A stretch of 64,000 nucleotides of DNA from Labyrinthula sp. Ha (lineage: Eukaryota > Sar > Bigyra > Labyrinthulida > Labyrinthulaceae). Below, piece after piece: positions 1 through 11,641 of the stretch. Within the stretch, counting starts at the first letter, position 1; the number at the start of each line of letters is the position of its first letter. The stretch spans positions 1,984,001 to 2,048,000 of the forward strand of contig JAALGZ010000005.1 in assembly GCA_015227615.1 (NCBI GenBank), in the 5' to 3' direction. The notes under the pieces are model-generated. The model searched no databases. It had not been told where the DNA came from and was given only the letters and a program-made list of their open reading frames with translations. The position numbers were made by a program, and so were the translations under genes.

Positions 1-908
1 ATATACTCGAACTCTTTGTCACACTTGTTCTTCACTGTCTCCATTGCATTGTAAATACAATCGGACAAAAGATATCCTCTACTAGGTGCAACTTTGTTGA
101 AGTAATATGCCAAAAGTCCCTGGACAGTTTGTCCACCCCAACACCATCCTATCTTTGATCCTTTCCAGCCAGTACCTGGTCTGAAATCTCCTTCTCTAAC
201 TAAGGCTGCCAGGTCTTGGTAGATTTGCTCATCCGGTTTAATTAGTAAAAAACCGCCCTGCACTGGAGGTGCAGAGGATCCGCTTCCATCCATAGCGTAG
301 TCATTTGTATACCCAAGAGCATATTCATCGGGTAGAAAAAATAGTTCGTCTAAGTTTTTTAATATTAGAGCATCCATATCAAGAAGCAAGACTCGTTCAT
401 AATCAGTTAACTGGAAAGCTCGAAACTTTAGGAGCTCTAAGATGCCGCAGCAACCACTTTCATCAATTTTTTCTCTAAGATAATTATTTTCTATTTCTTC
501 TGTACGAACTGGTCTCTCAAACTCAAATAATTTAAATCCTAACTTTTTCAAAGGCTCTCGCGTTGTTTGAACACCAGGATGAATTATAGCAACAATGTCG
601 AAGTCAAGGGCAGTATTTGTTGCATAGAAAGACTGAACAAGAACAGCTGCCCCATCTAGATAAGGACCATCCTTGGTGACTATTACTTAAGAGGTAAACA
701 TAAAAATACCTGTAATCCCAAGGGCAAACTTCTTCTCTCTCATGTTCTTCTTGTAGGGAGTTTTTCTGTTAGTGTTGGGTTCCAGTATTGATGATATTGA
801 ATTATCGGGGATATCATTTAAATGGCTTTTTAGATTGATCAAGGTAAGAAGCGATATTACCATGAAGCTAATTACTACAACAAGTAGAACATTTATTATC
901 TTTGCCAT
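1..908 (-). CDS. Glycogenin-like GT8 family glycosyltransferase, type II membrane, 3' part cut off by window edge
   Basis: Probable sugar transferase of the GT-A fold. Exon 1 is 908-710 and exon 2 is 685-1, running off the window. The N-terminus (ATG at 908) has a short basic start and a hydrophobic stretch at about residues 5-25, a signal anchor, which places the enzyme in the secretory pathway. After the splice the protein reads GITVIVTKDGPYLDGAAVLV, the usual opening strand of glycogenin-type enzymes. Further on it has LLLDMDALILKNLDELF, with the metal-binding DxD, and PVQGGFLLIKPD and GWCWGGQTVQGLL near the edge. The intron (686-709) is only 24 nt, starts GTATTT and ends TTAAG. Its length is divisible by three but it carries an in-frame TAA, so it must be removed. 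The start lies 101 bp from the divergent ZIP gene, so the two probably share a promoter. Family is clear; acceptor sugar unknown. Confidence 0.8.
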
Positions 909-1009
909 TTTTTCTCGATAATGGACGGGTTGCTAAACTGCCCATAATCTGATCCTTTGGGAACCGTTAAAGGCTTACATAATTCACAAAAACTATTACG
1001 CGAAAAGAT

Positions 1010-1923
1010 ATGGAACAGTCTGTGGACTTAATATTTTTGTCGTTTTCGCTTTTTGCGGCCAGTTTCGTTGCTGGTTTGATTCCTTTGTCCATACCAATGA
1101 CTCTGAGGAGTCTTCATGCGTTTAACATATTTGCGTGTGGGCTCTTGCTGGGGACTTGTCTAGCTGTTGTCATCCCTGAAGGTGTGCATACGCTGGAGGC
1201 AGAAGATGGAGGAGAGATTGGGTTTTCTTTAGTGTCTGGGTTTCTCTTCATGTTTTTAATGGATTATTTGTCGCATCAAACTGGTGGGGGACATTCTCAT
1301 AGTCATGGCGGAAACATTAGCTATCACTCAGTGGAGATAAATGAACAGCAGAGTACAGTTTTTAAAATTGTTTATTCTTAGTGGACGACGATGCAAGCAA
1401 TAAATCAGCAAAAAGGGCAAGTGTCACCCTAGGACTTTTAATACACGCAGCAACAGATGGAATTGCCCTAGGAGCAACAAAAGCTTCAGCTGTTATGGGT
1501 GCCGCCCATGAGAACGACGAGAGCGCTGATTCAATTCTGAGTATTGGACAAAGTGAGTTTTTGATATTCTTTGCTCTTTTTTGTCATAAAGTTCCAGCAG
1601 CTGTAGGACTAACATCTTTCCTGAAAAGCACTGGGCTGAGTGATGAAAAGACCAAGCAAAACCTTTTCTTCTTTTCAATTGCGGCGCCAGTTATGGTTAT
1701 TGTGACATTCATCTCCCTAACCTGGACTACCGACGCAACTGGTATTCAGAATACCCAGTTCCCGGGGGTTTGTCTCTTATTCTCTGGTGGAACTTTTCTG
1801 TATGTAAGCACTGTCCACGTTTTAGGAGATCTAGAAATTGGCGGGCTTAGTTTCAACGAAGCCCTTCTTCTCTCTGCAGGAAGCTTAGCACCACTTCTTT
1901 TGATGCAATTTCACGAGCACTAA
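1010..1923 (+). CDS. ZIP9 (SLC39A9)-like zinc transporter
   Basis: Predicted 294-residue membrane transporter moving Zn2+ into the cytosol, probably from Golgi or another compartment as in ZIP9. Exon 1 is 1010-1352 and exon 2 is 1382-1923, joined across a 29-nt intron (1353-1381, GTACAG...CTTAG) in which the first frame reaches a stop. The join turns A|TG into a Met codon and restores one frame. Visible family marks: FVAGLIPL in TM1, GLLLGTCLAVVIPEGVHTL in TM2-3, a His-rich cytosolic loop (GGGHSHSHGG), the metal-site helix HAATDGIALGAT, then HKVPAAVGLTSFL, and LFSGGTFLYVSTVHVL near the end. Human ZIP9 is about the same length. The gene is divergent from the GT8 gene and ends 57 bp before the convergent thiolase-like gene. 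Confidence 0.9.
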
Positions 1924-1980
1924 AGTACCTGTGGACCCGTCTTCAATTTTAATAAGAAAATAACAACTTGTAGTTTGAAT

Positions 1981-3207
1981 TTACAGCTTTGATTTTGATA
2001 GGATAGCAATTGCACTAGCACTAAATATCCCACCATTTCCATAAACAAGAGCACGCTTTACGTTCTCAATCTGACGGCTTCCAGCAGTGTGATTTATTTG
2101 ACTAACTGCTTCTATCACATTATATATTGCAGGAGTTTCCCATGGAGCTCCAAAAGACATCAACCCACCATGAGTGTTCACAGGGACCTTTCCCTTGGTT
2201 TCTAACATCTCCTCTACCCATTCACCACCCATTCCCTTCTGCGCCAAACCTACAGCTTCTAGAGCCCGAATAAAACAGATTGGAAAACAATCATACAAAC
2301 CAAACCAATCTATGTCTTCTGTCCCAAGGTTTGACTCCGCGAAGGCTAGTTTTGCTGCATTTTCGCAGCTAAAGCTTCTCTCGTCTATCTCTTCCAAAGG
2401 CTTTGGATACAGAGGCCCAGCCGCTTCTCCCCCTCCAACAATTGAAACATCTCCTTTCCCTCCATTTCCTTTATCAAGCAACCCTTTCCGGTTCAAAAAT
2501 CTTGAAGAACAAACTACTACAGCAGCAGCGCCATCTGCCCTCCTAGCACATTCTAGCAAATTAATCTCTGAAGCAACTTTAGGTGAGTTCAACACATCTT
2601 CCAAAGTGTGTGGTTGTTTTGTTAGGGCCAGCGGGTGCTTTACGGCTTGCCTTGACATGAGCACAGACACCTTCGCCATTTGTTCTCTGGTAGTTCCATA
2701 TTTTTTCATCTGATACTCTGTGTATCTACTATATCCGTTCACAATTTTAGGCGACTCTAAATTTGGAGGTTTGTCTCTTGGAGAATCTTTAACCTCTGCG
2801 CTGCTAACTCCGGCATCAGCTTTTTCTAGAAAGTCTTTTGTGCTCATAGAGCTCACAGAATCTCCAGCCACTACAGCAACTGCTTTACAGTTTTCAGAGA
2901 GGATCATGCGACGTGCTTCGAGAAGACCGGTCACTGGTCCTGCACCACCGACATCTAGAGTTCTGCAAACGAAATCCTTTGAGGGTAGTAAGTCCATTTT
3001 CGTAGCTAGAAAATGAGCTTGCATAAATTGGGGATGAGATAGCGAAGGAACCATCACGAGTCCATCTAGATCTTTTAAAGAGAGGTTGGCATTATTAACT
3101 GCTTTGATGAGTGCCTGTTGCATCAAGTGTGTGGCTGTTGTGCCAAGACGTCCCAGCTGAGTTAGACCAGTGCCACATATTCTTGCAGAATGGGGGATTC
3201 TAGACAT
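1981..3207 (-). CDS. SCP2/thiolase-like (lipid-transfer) protein with C-terminal peroxisomal signal
   Basis: Single-exon, 408 residues, thiolase fold of the SCP2/lipid-transfer-protein type. Core elements seen: CGTGLTQLGR at the N-terminus, AVVAGDSVSS, RYTEYQMKKYG, RADGAAAVVVCSS, WFGLYDCFP, VNTHGGLMSFGAP and YGNGGIFSASAIAI. The protein ends in SKL, the canonical PTS1 peroxisome import signal, so it acts in peroxisomes, presumably on acyl-CoA or sterol side-chain intermediates. The site where thiolases carry the nucleophilic Cys reads DVGGAGPVTG (residues about 85-94), with no Cys. The C-terminal Cys loop is also replaced, by NGGIFSASA. That pattern fits a non-thiolytic relative, such as the bacterial Ltp2-type aldolases, more than a true thiolase. 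The function beyond that is inference. Confidence 0.85.
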   Translation of the reverse strand: MSRIPHSARICGTGLTQLGRLGTTATHLMQQALIKAVNNANLSLKDLDGLVMVPSLSHPQFMQAHFLATKMDLLPSKDFVCRTLDVGGAGPVTGLLEARRMILSENCKAVAVVAGDSVSSMSTKDFLEKADAGVSSAEVKDSPRDKPPNLESPKIVNGYSRYTEYQMKKYGTTREQMAKVSVLMSRQAVKHPLALTKQPHTLEDVLNSPKVASEINLLECARRADGAAAVVVCSSRFLNRKGLLDKGNGGKGDVSIVGGGEAAGPLYPKPLEEIDERSFSCENAAKLAFAESNLGTEDIDWFGLYDCFPICFIRALEAVGLAQKGMGGEWVEEMLETKGKVPVNTHGGLMSFGAPWETPAIYNVIEAVSQINHTAGSRQIENVKRALVYGNGGIFSASAIAILSKSKL

Positions 3208-3315
3208 CTTTAATTATTTTTATTTTGCTGTAACAACTGTTTTGAGCCGCTTATTTACCTGAATCGAGGAGAGTAAAATCTCAGTTCTATTTTGTTTTTT
3301 CTATAAAGATATATT

Positions 3316-3329
3316 TGATGACGTGGCAC
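3316..3329. promoter_or_regulatory. ACGT-core (bZIP-type) motif upstream of the peroxisomal gene
   Basis: TGATGACGTGGCAC lies about 110 bp upstream of the thiolase-like gene start on the opposite strand. TGACGTGG is a classic bZIP target. A nearly identical TGATGACGTGCCA occurs at 10476-10488, about 240 bp upstream of the coiled-coil gene. Binding is inferred only. Confidence 0.3.
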
Positions 3330-4675
3330 GGAGTAAGAATCTAAGGTAACGGATGAAATTTTGCAGAACGCTTCAATAGGAGAGGAAAACAAGATTTTCT
3401 GGATTTAAAAACTTTTGTTTATTATTTTATCTAGCCCAGTATTATATATTAGTTATATATTCTGTGCCTTAAACTTAGCTACGGAATATTATTTAGCAGT
3501 CTATAATGCACAGTTTATGTTTCCAAGTTTGAGTTATAGATTTTCTGCTATGAAGTTGCCGAGGTTTTGAAGATAACTAGAAAAACTTGTAATTAAAGAA
3601 ACTGATTGATTTTACTTGTCAATATCTTTTTATCCGATAAAGTATTCATGTAAAATATCAAAGTAAATAATAAGTTCTTTCACGATTGTTGACTAGTGTA
3701 TATAAGTTAGTCAAAAACTGAAAGTTCATGAAACATGGTGGAAATCTAGGATGAAGATATTGTGCAGAATATTATACTAAAATAGTTTTCTAGAACAAAA
3801 CCCTGATAAATTAATCCCCAGTTTCATTCCATTTTATTTCATAATATCTGATTCTAACATCCGACGTAAGTGGTATATAAAGGAAACCAGTTGAATTCAA
3901 AATTTGGGAGCCTCAGGTAAATTATTTCGTTAAGTGAAAGTTATTTCAAAAAAGTAAAGAAAAATCATAGAATATTTTTTTTAATATTAGGTACCTGTGA
4001 AGAATTTCCTGGCTCTAATTTTGTAAGATCTGAGATCCTTATTTTCGGAGAGACAAATACCAGAAAGCTTCCAAATTTTCTTTTTAGAGTTTAAGGAAAA
4101 TTCTTTATATGTTTTTCCAAAATTAATTTCTTTTAAATATATATACTAGGTTCTAATTCTACAGTAGTAAACTCTACCCTCAAAGATCTTAACCTTCATG
4201 TGCTTAAAGAAAATAATTCAGAGTTATTTTGACAAGAACAAGAACTGCTATCTCTTGTAACTTTATATGATTTATATATTGTTTGTACTAGTACTAAGTT
4301 AATACCATAGTAAAAAATACGGTTAAAGTCTTTGATATAACTAATTATTAATAGATATTTCTTCTCTACAAGGAAAGAACTGGTATATTAGCGAAATCAC
4401 AAACACGATGGTAGAATACTAGAACTTGTGACTGGAAACTCCTACTGGAAATTACTGTGATAATATTTTCTTATTCCTGTGCATAATACCAATTAAATTT
4501 TACTTAGTTGAATATTTGAACTTACCGCAGGGAGTAGATGTTGTTTTTGTGGAGTCCAATTATCTTCATATTCCTGGACGTACCGGTTATAGTGCGTAGT
4601 TGTAATGGTGATGTAATTGTAGAAAAAGGCCTTCATTTTCTTCTTTATGAGAGGAAATAATGTGATTAAGATATT

Positions 4676-4957
4676 TGAATAGGTAATGACCCTGACAATT
4701 GTACCATATGGTGCCTTTGTAACCAGTATGATCCCATGGAGTTAAAGTTCATAGTGGTTGCATTACCTCTTGTTGAAACAGATACTGTAAGAAGGGAGTT
4801 CAAAATATCGAGTCATGTCGGACCTATCATAAAAGAATTGTTTATTTTTACACCCGATGAAGACGGGGAAGTCAGTTACGTTTGCTTAGGCTATGCGCTC
4901 ATCAGGGTAACTACACTAAAATGGTTTGAAACTAGAAGTTCCAGTGAAGTTAATTGA
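4676..4957 (+). other. Unassigned 93-codon coding-like segment
   Basis: An open frame with reasonable codon flow inside an otherwise heavily stopped desert. The first ATG is at 4736 and gives 73 residues containing FIVVALPLVETDTVRREFKI and ELFIFTPDEDGEVSYVCLG. I recognise no family. It may be an exon, a pseudogene or a mobile-element relic. Confidence 0.2.
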
Positions 4958-5959
4958 GTGGATTTTGGAGTTTATATCACAGGAAAACATGGTTTTGTGC
5001 GGTCTTCATAAAATTCTACTGTCAATGAGGTGCAATGATTTTTAATCATTGTATTTGATTGATACGCAATTTGGCATGACTACTCCTACAATTGTAAGGA
5101 TATTATCTCACTCTATGCCTTTTTTCATGCGCTACTGCAATACTGAATAAGCTCTTGGTTTCACAAAAAACTTCCCTGGGTTAGTTTATATTTTGGTAAC
5201 TGGTTTTATTTCTTCTTTCTGTTCTAGCCTGGTTAGGTTTCTCCTGGATCTTTCACTTCAAATCTAAATTATAAATTGTTGAACCAATAGCCTAGAGCAC
5301 TGATTTGCAAAAAATAGAGTTCGCCCAAAATTTCGAAATTCAAATGGTGTTGCTATGAAGTACGATAGAAAAGAGGTGAGTTCAGACATATCGCAATCCA
5401 TTTATCATCGTCTTACCTAGAAAATGTTAAGATAAATACCTAGTTATATGTATTAAACGTTGGTAATTAAATTACCAGTGCCGGTGAAATAGCAATAAGA
5501 TTGCTGTGGCTCTTCACGCAGTCTGTTATACTGACCAGTTAGGTAGAGGGCCTCGACATCATATGGAGTCTTCACATAAAACAAGCTCGAACGATTCTTG
5601 ATTCTGGTATCTACCTTAAGTCAGATATCCATAATTATCATTAGAGTTTAATTTCCATGTATAGGTTTCACATCGGTTGATAGTTTCTCAGATAATGTCC
5701 GAAGCAAAAAGTAATTGCAATTTAGAAAGAAAAGATAATTTTGACAATGACCACTCGCGCGAAAGCGCTCTAAATAATTAAAAACCATTGGAGTTTTCTT
5801 GATGATGATGTATGAAAATCATTTGGAGCAGTTTTCACGAATGTGAATTTTACTTAAAATTTTGCACTATTCAGGTGTTTCTTCTACATAAGCTACATTC
5901 AAATAAATGTTTGGCAGTCATTAATCAGTACTTAACTACTGTAATTTAAGGTATAAATC

Positions 5960-6480
5960 GAAATGGCTCAACGTTCCCGAGGTCATCTTCTTGCTGATAG
6001 TGTCGCCATATTTGTCCATTCTACAACCTCGAACACCTCTTGTACAAATTATTACACAAACCCCCAAAATTATAATGAATGCAACTTAAGCTTATCTAAG
6101 AGTATAGAAGGTATCATTGGGTGTTACATTCTATGTATTTAACTATAATTTCATAGCCCTCCAGGCTGGTTTAGGTGGAGCTGCTTTTCGGATGGTAGGA
6201 CTATATTTTCTTGGGGATGGTTATAGTGGCGAATCATTTAGTTTATTTTGCCTCTGGGGATAAGTTATTTTTTAGTATTTTATGATCAGTTATTAACTTA
6301 TATTCCAAAAAAATTGAAACGAAGTTTGCTAGGTTACAGTTCAAGTTTTCAGGAATTAGGTATCAAAGATAAAAAGCTTAACCAAATGAGGTCTCAACAG
6401 GGATTTTTCGTTAGAGGTAGTTTATGTCATGATATTGTAATTGTTATAGAGGTATTCTTTATGATGTGGTACTAAGAGTT
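5960..6480 (+). mobile_element. Possible Ty1/copia-like fossil (integrase region)
   Basis: Fragmentary resemblance only. A stretch reading LLADSVAIFVH recalls the integrase segment before the conserved NR.P motif, and one at 6290-6410 (TYIPKKLKRSLLGYSSSFQ, then KLNQMRSQQGFF) recalls the copia integrase tail, where a lysine-rich segment precedes a GYS motif and a D..K region. The element is badly broken, with many interruptions and no visible terminal repeats. It is presumably old. Chance similarity is not excluded. Confidence 0.25.
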
Positions 6481-9400
6481 TTCAATTCCTTATTATGGTC
6501 TGGGCAAGGCGTCTGTCTGCCGATTTTATTGGGATCCATATCCTCGAGGCATATATTAGATTTGGCAATTGGTTAAGAAGCAAGACCTTTCAGAGCGATA
6601 TGTATGAAGGTTTCTTTTTTCCATGGTGAAAACGAATATTGGTGTTGTAGTTATTGTTTTTATTATAGCTGCACCTAATCGAATACCTTTGATATTCATA
6701 CTGATTATATTCTTTGATATAAATCTATATTTGACAAGTTATTTCATATGATTCTTCATATGCCACACTAAACATGTTCAATGATATCTTTTCATATGGT
6801 TATTTATGATCTAAATATTTTTTACAGTTTCAACATGATCCCTTGGAATTTTCTCGTCTTTCTCTTATTATTATAGATGTGGTAAAAGGGTTATGGGTTC
6901 AGATAATCTGACTGTAGTTCTCTCTATGGTGAGGTTGACCTAACATTATTGTAGTAGTATAATGTTGTATTTTTTCTGGTTTCTTTTTATAACAAGGTTT
7001 CTGACACCCCAACTGCATGAAAAATCGGTTTCATATATTTGAAGGAAGTGATTTTTCCACTTTAAGACAGTTTAGGAGGAACCAGAATGTGTCAAACTTT
7101 GGCAAATTCCCGATTCTATTCTCAGTTCATACTTTTAATTGAAAACCAATCTTGCTATGTCATCATATTCCATCACCAGGCAGACACCATTTGTGGCTCT
7201 GAAATTTATTTTCCCAAATGGGTAATATCAGTCTTACAGTGAATTACATTGACCCGTAACTTTAATAGTTTCTCTTGGATTCTCATGATAGATGTTGCAA
7301 TTTATTGTATTCTTATTGGGTGTGTTACTTCTCTAGTGATATATATATATATTCTCCAAGCACTTCTAATTGGATGAGGTTATGACTATAGTTGATGAAG
7401 TGTTACCCCGGGTTAATAAATTGAGCAAAAATGCCCATAAACTTAAGAGACTGTATTTTCTCTTCGGTAAGCCTCACTTATTCTAAAATTATATCCTACA
7501 GCCTCTATAAAATGATATTGAAGACGAAGATGTAGGATTACTTGAAAAATATTCCCCATTCCTGGTTCCTCTAGTAATATTAATAAACTCGGGGTTGGAC
7601 CTTCTTTATTGAGTATTAGACATGACCACTGACTCAAGATCATTTGTTTCGCTTAGCATTATTAATATTCTAGATTTTTATTTTCAGTTTTTCTGTGAAA
7701 CTACGAGACCCGAACAAGCAAATAATTTGGAAAATATGATGGTTGTTATCTCGATTCCAATGCCTTGCACGTGTATTTCATTTTATGTCCTACATTATAT
7801 CTGCTTTCTACTGTCTTCATTTGTTTGCCAAGAAAATGCTGATAAGAATATGGTCTCTTGATATCTATGAATATCTGGAACTCTTGGTTAATTAGCTTAG
7901 TTGAATTTTCAGCTAAGTTTCTTTGAGTGCAATTGGTTGAGGGTTAATTGAATCTAAATTTATGTATAATCTTAATAGATGAACTAAAATCCCCATTTGC
8001 AAATGTCATCTTCATGTTGTTCTCATGTGCTTGCAGCTCTAGAATGTTTTTATAACTCTGGAGGTAAATTTGAAGGTTTTGTTCATGGTTTCAAAGGAAA
8101 TCATTGCGAACTCAGTTCTTTGCACATTTGCTGCTACAGACATTTAGTTTTGTACCCTTTCTAACCGATTAAAGTAAGTATACATTTGTCTTGTTTGAAC
8201 CTTCTTTATGCTTGATTCGATAAAAATCTCAGGTTCTTTTAGGACATAACATTAAACATCTTTACCAGTCCTGAACCAAAATCATATGGTTACAAGAAAT
8301 TCTGCCCACATATCCCGAAGCGCTGATATTCCTTAAGACACACTTTATTCCTTAGTATTATCTGCCTATTTTTACTTCTTGAAACCTTTGATAAACTATA
8401 TGAACTTGGTGATTATTCGCAGCATCAAAATTAAAAGATATCCATTAACTAGTTGTATCTGTCTAAGGATTTTTGTAACTGAAAGTTGGGTTCTAAGTAT
8501 GGTCTTAGATAATTTTACAATAAAGTTATTCCATATAATTTCTGTTTCTTGTCTTCAAGTACAAAGAAAAGTAACCTCATAAAGTTCAACCTACGAAAGC
8601 TATCACAAGAGTTTGCGGTACAAACTCTTGTAAGAAACTGCACATGAACTTGTTACCATTCTGCTCCGTGTAGTTTTTTATTCTTTTAACAGGACTCATT
8701 CACTTCTCTTAAAGTTAGAAATAGATTTTAACTCAAGACAGAGTTGTGTAGTTATCCATATTTTATCGCACCTTAGCTTCTGGTTGACTTATGGTTGAAT
8801 CGCCTATCTTACTTGACACTCTCCGAGAAATCTAGAATTGCTGCGAACAATATAGTCTATGCAGAAACCATCTAAGCTCTCTCCTTTGAGCTATATGTCC
8901 TATGTCGCCTGCATTTTTTTCATGATGTTATTGTTTTTCTATTTAAGTAGAAATGATTCAATCAAAATATTTTTTATTTCTAAATTAGTTAATGAGCTCC
9001 GTGAAGCAAGCAAGTCTCTATTCTCCAACTTCATCTTATTTGACTCCTTCAACACCAGGTTCGGAAATGAATATTATTGAATGATTTACAATACTTTAAT
9101 ATGTTTACAATAACTATGCATTTCAAATGAACTCAGTATCATTTTCTGTTTTAACAGAAACCAACTAACGCACCTTGCCTTGAACACATTAGCTATTAAC
9201 TTGCTCTATGAATAATATAATTATCTTAGCGAAAACAATTCAAAAACGAAATCATCCTAGTTAACGCTAAAATTATTGCAAACTGCTTGTATATATGAAC
9301 TGCCTGGTCTAACTCCATTATTTTCAAAAGCACTGTGTGATACTTCTATGACTGGATAGCGCTTGGTTCTCAGTAGATCGTAAGCATCTATTAACTTCAG

Positions 9401-10475
9401 TGATGAAGGCATCTAATAGAAATATTTTTTTTGTTTTACTTGGATTCTTCAGCACTTTCCCTCGGGGAAGCTGTTAGCTCATGTATTCTTACGTTCTATA
9501 TTCTATCTGCAAACAGAATAGGTTAATAAGTACTGGTTGCTTCATACTTTGAAAGGAACCCACTCTCAAGTGCTCTATCATAACTTTGGAGTCACAAGTT
9601 AGATTTGAAGCAAGAGGTTGGCATTTCTAAATAGATTCATTAACAAATAATGTCGCAGTACCCCGGAGGAGACATTCCTCGTCCTATGAGTCTTTAAAGT
9701 CAATTGTATGTTTTTTCTTCGACCAGTAGAACATTTGGATAAGTACCTGAGAAAAGGTGCTCTTGTACCATAGACAAATTTACTTCAGGGATACAGCTTG
9801 CGTTCAAACGATTATTTCAACTGAGTTGCTCTACAACAGTTCACAAAATCTTAGAGGTCTTTGGAGTGAACTTAATACTCATGGAGCCAATACAAGAACT
9901 TTCTTTGTAGTATCTTTGTTTTCACCCGAGCACTGACTTTCCCTTCACTCCTTAAGTTCTAACAAGACCAAAAACGGTGCTGCACTTTTTTTCTGAATGA
10001 TGATTGAGGGACAATTTACCCTTGTTTTTGTTCTTCAGGCGTATTAATTATATGAAGAAAATCTTACCGCCAATGAAGTTAGTCAAGCCTAATACGCTAG
10101 ACTCCAGGGTTGCAACTGAGTATTACATTGTTTTGTACACTTAGTTTAAACTATGAGAAAACTAAACCCTAAGTTTGTACTACTATAGAAGGAATTATAT
10201 TGATGGAAAGAGATCATCGGTTGGTCAGGACCTAGAAATCTTTCCTGTGGTGTTTAGTGGAGAGGAGAGGCAACTAAAGCAATATTATGCGACAATGTGA
10301 AATTACGGTTATGAACACTTAGGTTAATACTTACACCGAAATTAGATTAAACTTAGAAGGTGAGAGTTAAAGGAATACAGGTTAATCAAACTTATTTCTT
10401 TGTTTCTTTAATGTCAAACTAGAGAAAACGCAAGACAATAGGTTGAATCAACCGCGCCCTATACCTATCGTCTAA

Positions 10476-10488
10476 TGATGACGTGCCA
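10476..10488. promoter_or_regulatory. Second copy of the TGATGACGTG motif
   Basis: TGATGACGTGCCA, differing by one base from the motif at 3316. It lies about 240 bp upstream of the coiled-coil gene, in a locally GC-richer stretch. A shared regulator is a guess. Confidence 0.25.
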
Positions 10489-10726
10489 TTGAGAAACTAC
10501 CACCTTGCCCAATCTTATTGTACATGCAAACTTATTGTCGTGTTGTATTATTTGCTTGTTTTTTTGCATAATTTGTCGGACTTTTCCTTTGATTTCGGAT
10601 AGATGACGAGTCGTACACGAAGAATTTTCTTGGCAGTATGTGTAAGGAAATAAGATTCACCCAAATATTATTATTTTTCGCAAACATTGTATTCCAAAAT
10701 AAACGCATCGTCGACAAGAACCTAAA

Positions 10727-11143
10727 ATGAAACAAAATTCAAGTTTAGCTCAAAAGATAACTACATTTTCACCTTTTGATCCGATAAGGTCCATGACAAA
10801 GTATCTTGGAGTACCAGAAAGACTCTATGCCTTTCAAAAATCTTACCCAGAGCTTTTAACTCAGCTGCAAATTGTCCAAAAGTCGCTTGAGGATCTATTT
10901 TCTTTCAAGGAGGATTTGGAGCAGAAGGTGGATAAACTCAGCAAAGAAAAAGAAGAACTTAGAGTTGAACTAGAAAAGTCAAGAAAGATGAATGCTCAAG
11001 TAAGAGACGAAGTAGAAAAGATGAAGAGTGAAATGTATCCCGGCGCAGAGAATACTTCTAGAAACAAAAAGATGAGTCCAAAGAAGATTAGCTTTAAGAA
11101 GATGATTCCAAGAAGAACTTCCAAAGCAGCTGGAACTCAATAA
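10727..11143 (+). CDS. Small coiled-coil protein of unknown function
   Basis: Single-exon, 138 residues. I do not recognise the family. Residues about 1-40 (KITTFSPFDPIRSMTKYLG, PERLYAFQKSYPELLTQLQ) look like a short folded or amphipathic region. Residues about 41-105 form a strong coiled coil, rich in E and K with heptads of L (LEQKVDKLSKEKEELRVELE). The tail, residues about 110-138, is very basic (KKMSPKKISFKKMIPRRTSK) and could bind nucleic acid or microtubules, or carry a nuclear signal. No membrane segment. It ends 59 bp before the convergent LSm5 gene, and with the next two genes forms the tightest part of the window. Expression is likely given the clean frame amid dense stops on both sides. 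Confidence 0.65.
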   Translation: MKQNSSLAQKITTFSPFDPIRSMTKYLGVPERLYAFQKSYPELLTQLQIVQKSLEDLFSFKEDLEQKVDKLSKEKEELRVELEKSRKMNAQVRDEVEKMKSEMYPGAENTSRNKKMSPKKISFKKMIPRRTSKAAGTQ

Positions 11144-11202
11144 TCTGTTGTAGCTACTCCTTCTGCCTTTCTGTAAATTTTATAGTCAGTGTTGCTTTCC
11201 TG

Positions 11203-11507
11203 TTAACTATCAAAAGATCCACCCGGTATCATCATCGCTATTCCTGCACCATTTAGCAAAACCGACTTCAGTTCAGATTTCTTTACTTTTCCTTCAATTA
11301 TCTCCCTAAAACCTAACGACCACAGCACAAAGATACCTTTCCTCTACTTCCTCCAGTACCATGTTCACGAAGTCATCAAAACCCTTTAAGGTACCAACAA
11401 ATTCCCTTGAATCCTAAAAATGAACAATACAACAGCACAACCTTCATGATAACTCTTAATGGGTTGTCAACACATTTATCAATAATTTCTAAAGGCAACA
11501 AACTCAT
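11203..11507 (-). CDS. LSM5: U6 snRNA-associated Sm-like protein LSm5, three exons
   Basis: Component of the LSm1-7/2-8 rings that bind U6 snRNA in the nucleus and deadenylated mRNA in the cytoplasm. The protein is 81 residues; human LSm5 is 91. Exons: 11507-11442, 11413-11337, 11305-11203. Introns are 28 nt (11414-11441) and 31 nt (11306-11336). Without splicing, no frame exceeds 35 codons. Spliced, it reads MSLLPLEIIDKCVDNPLRV, then the Sm1 motif with REFVGTLKGFDDFVNMVLE, the linker VEEREIIEGKVKKSEL, and the Sm2 motif SVLLNGAGIAMMIPGG. All of these align with LSm5 rather than with other LSm paralogues, the FDDFVNMVLE block in particular. The gene starts 134 bp from the divergent FABP-like gene. 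Phase agreement at both junctions makes this model strong. Confidence 0.92.
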
Positions 11508-11641
11508 TCCTCTCTAATTCAGTAAATGTGATTGGGCAGCCCCGGAATCTCATTGGTGTATTCACGCTTCCAGAATTTCAGTGATAATTCAGTCACTGTT
11601 TTGCAACTCGCCCCTTGAATAAAACGTTTCACTGGAATAAC

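Larger units (their letters stand above)
3208..10726. other. 7.5-kb gene desert with worn coding-like fragments
   Basis: No gene that I can support. All six frames are densely stopped. The few open stretches are a 93-codon frame at about 4676-4957 (+), which reads like protein but matches nothing I know, and a fragment near 5960-6480 that resembles a copia-type integrase C-terminus. An (AT)7 run lies at 7339-7352. Both edges carry a TGATGACGTG motif, listed separately. Confidence 0.6.

Noticed and set aside
1381-1923. Second ZIP frame as a separate gene beginning with GTG
   Set aside because: The GTG is the acceptor-adjacent sequence; a 29-nt intron joins both halves into one normal-length transporter.
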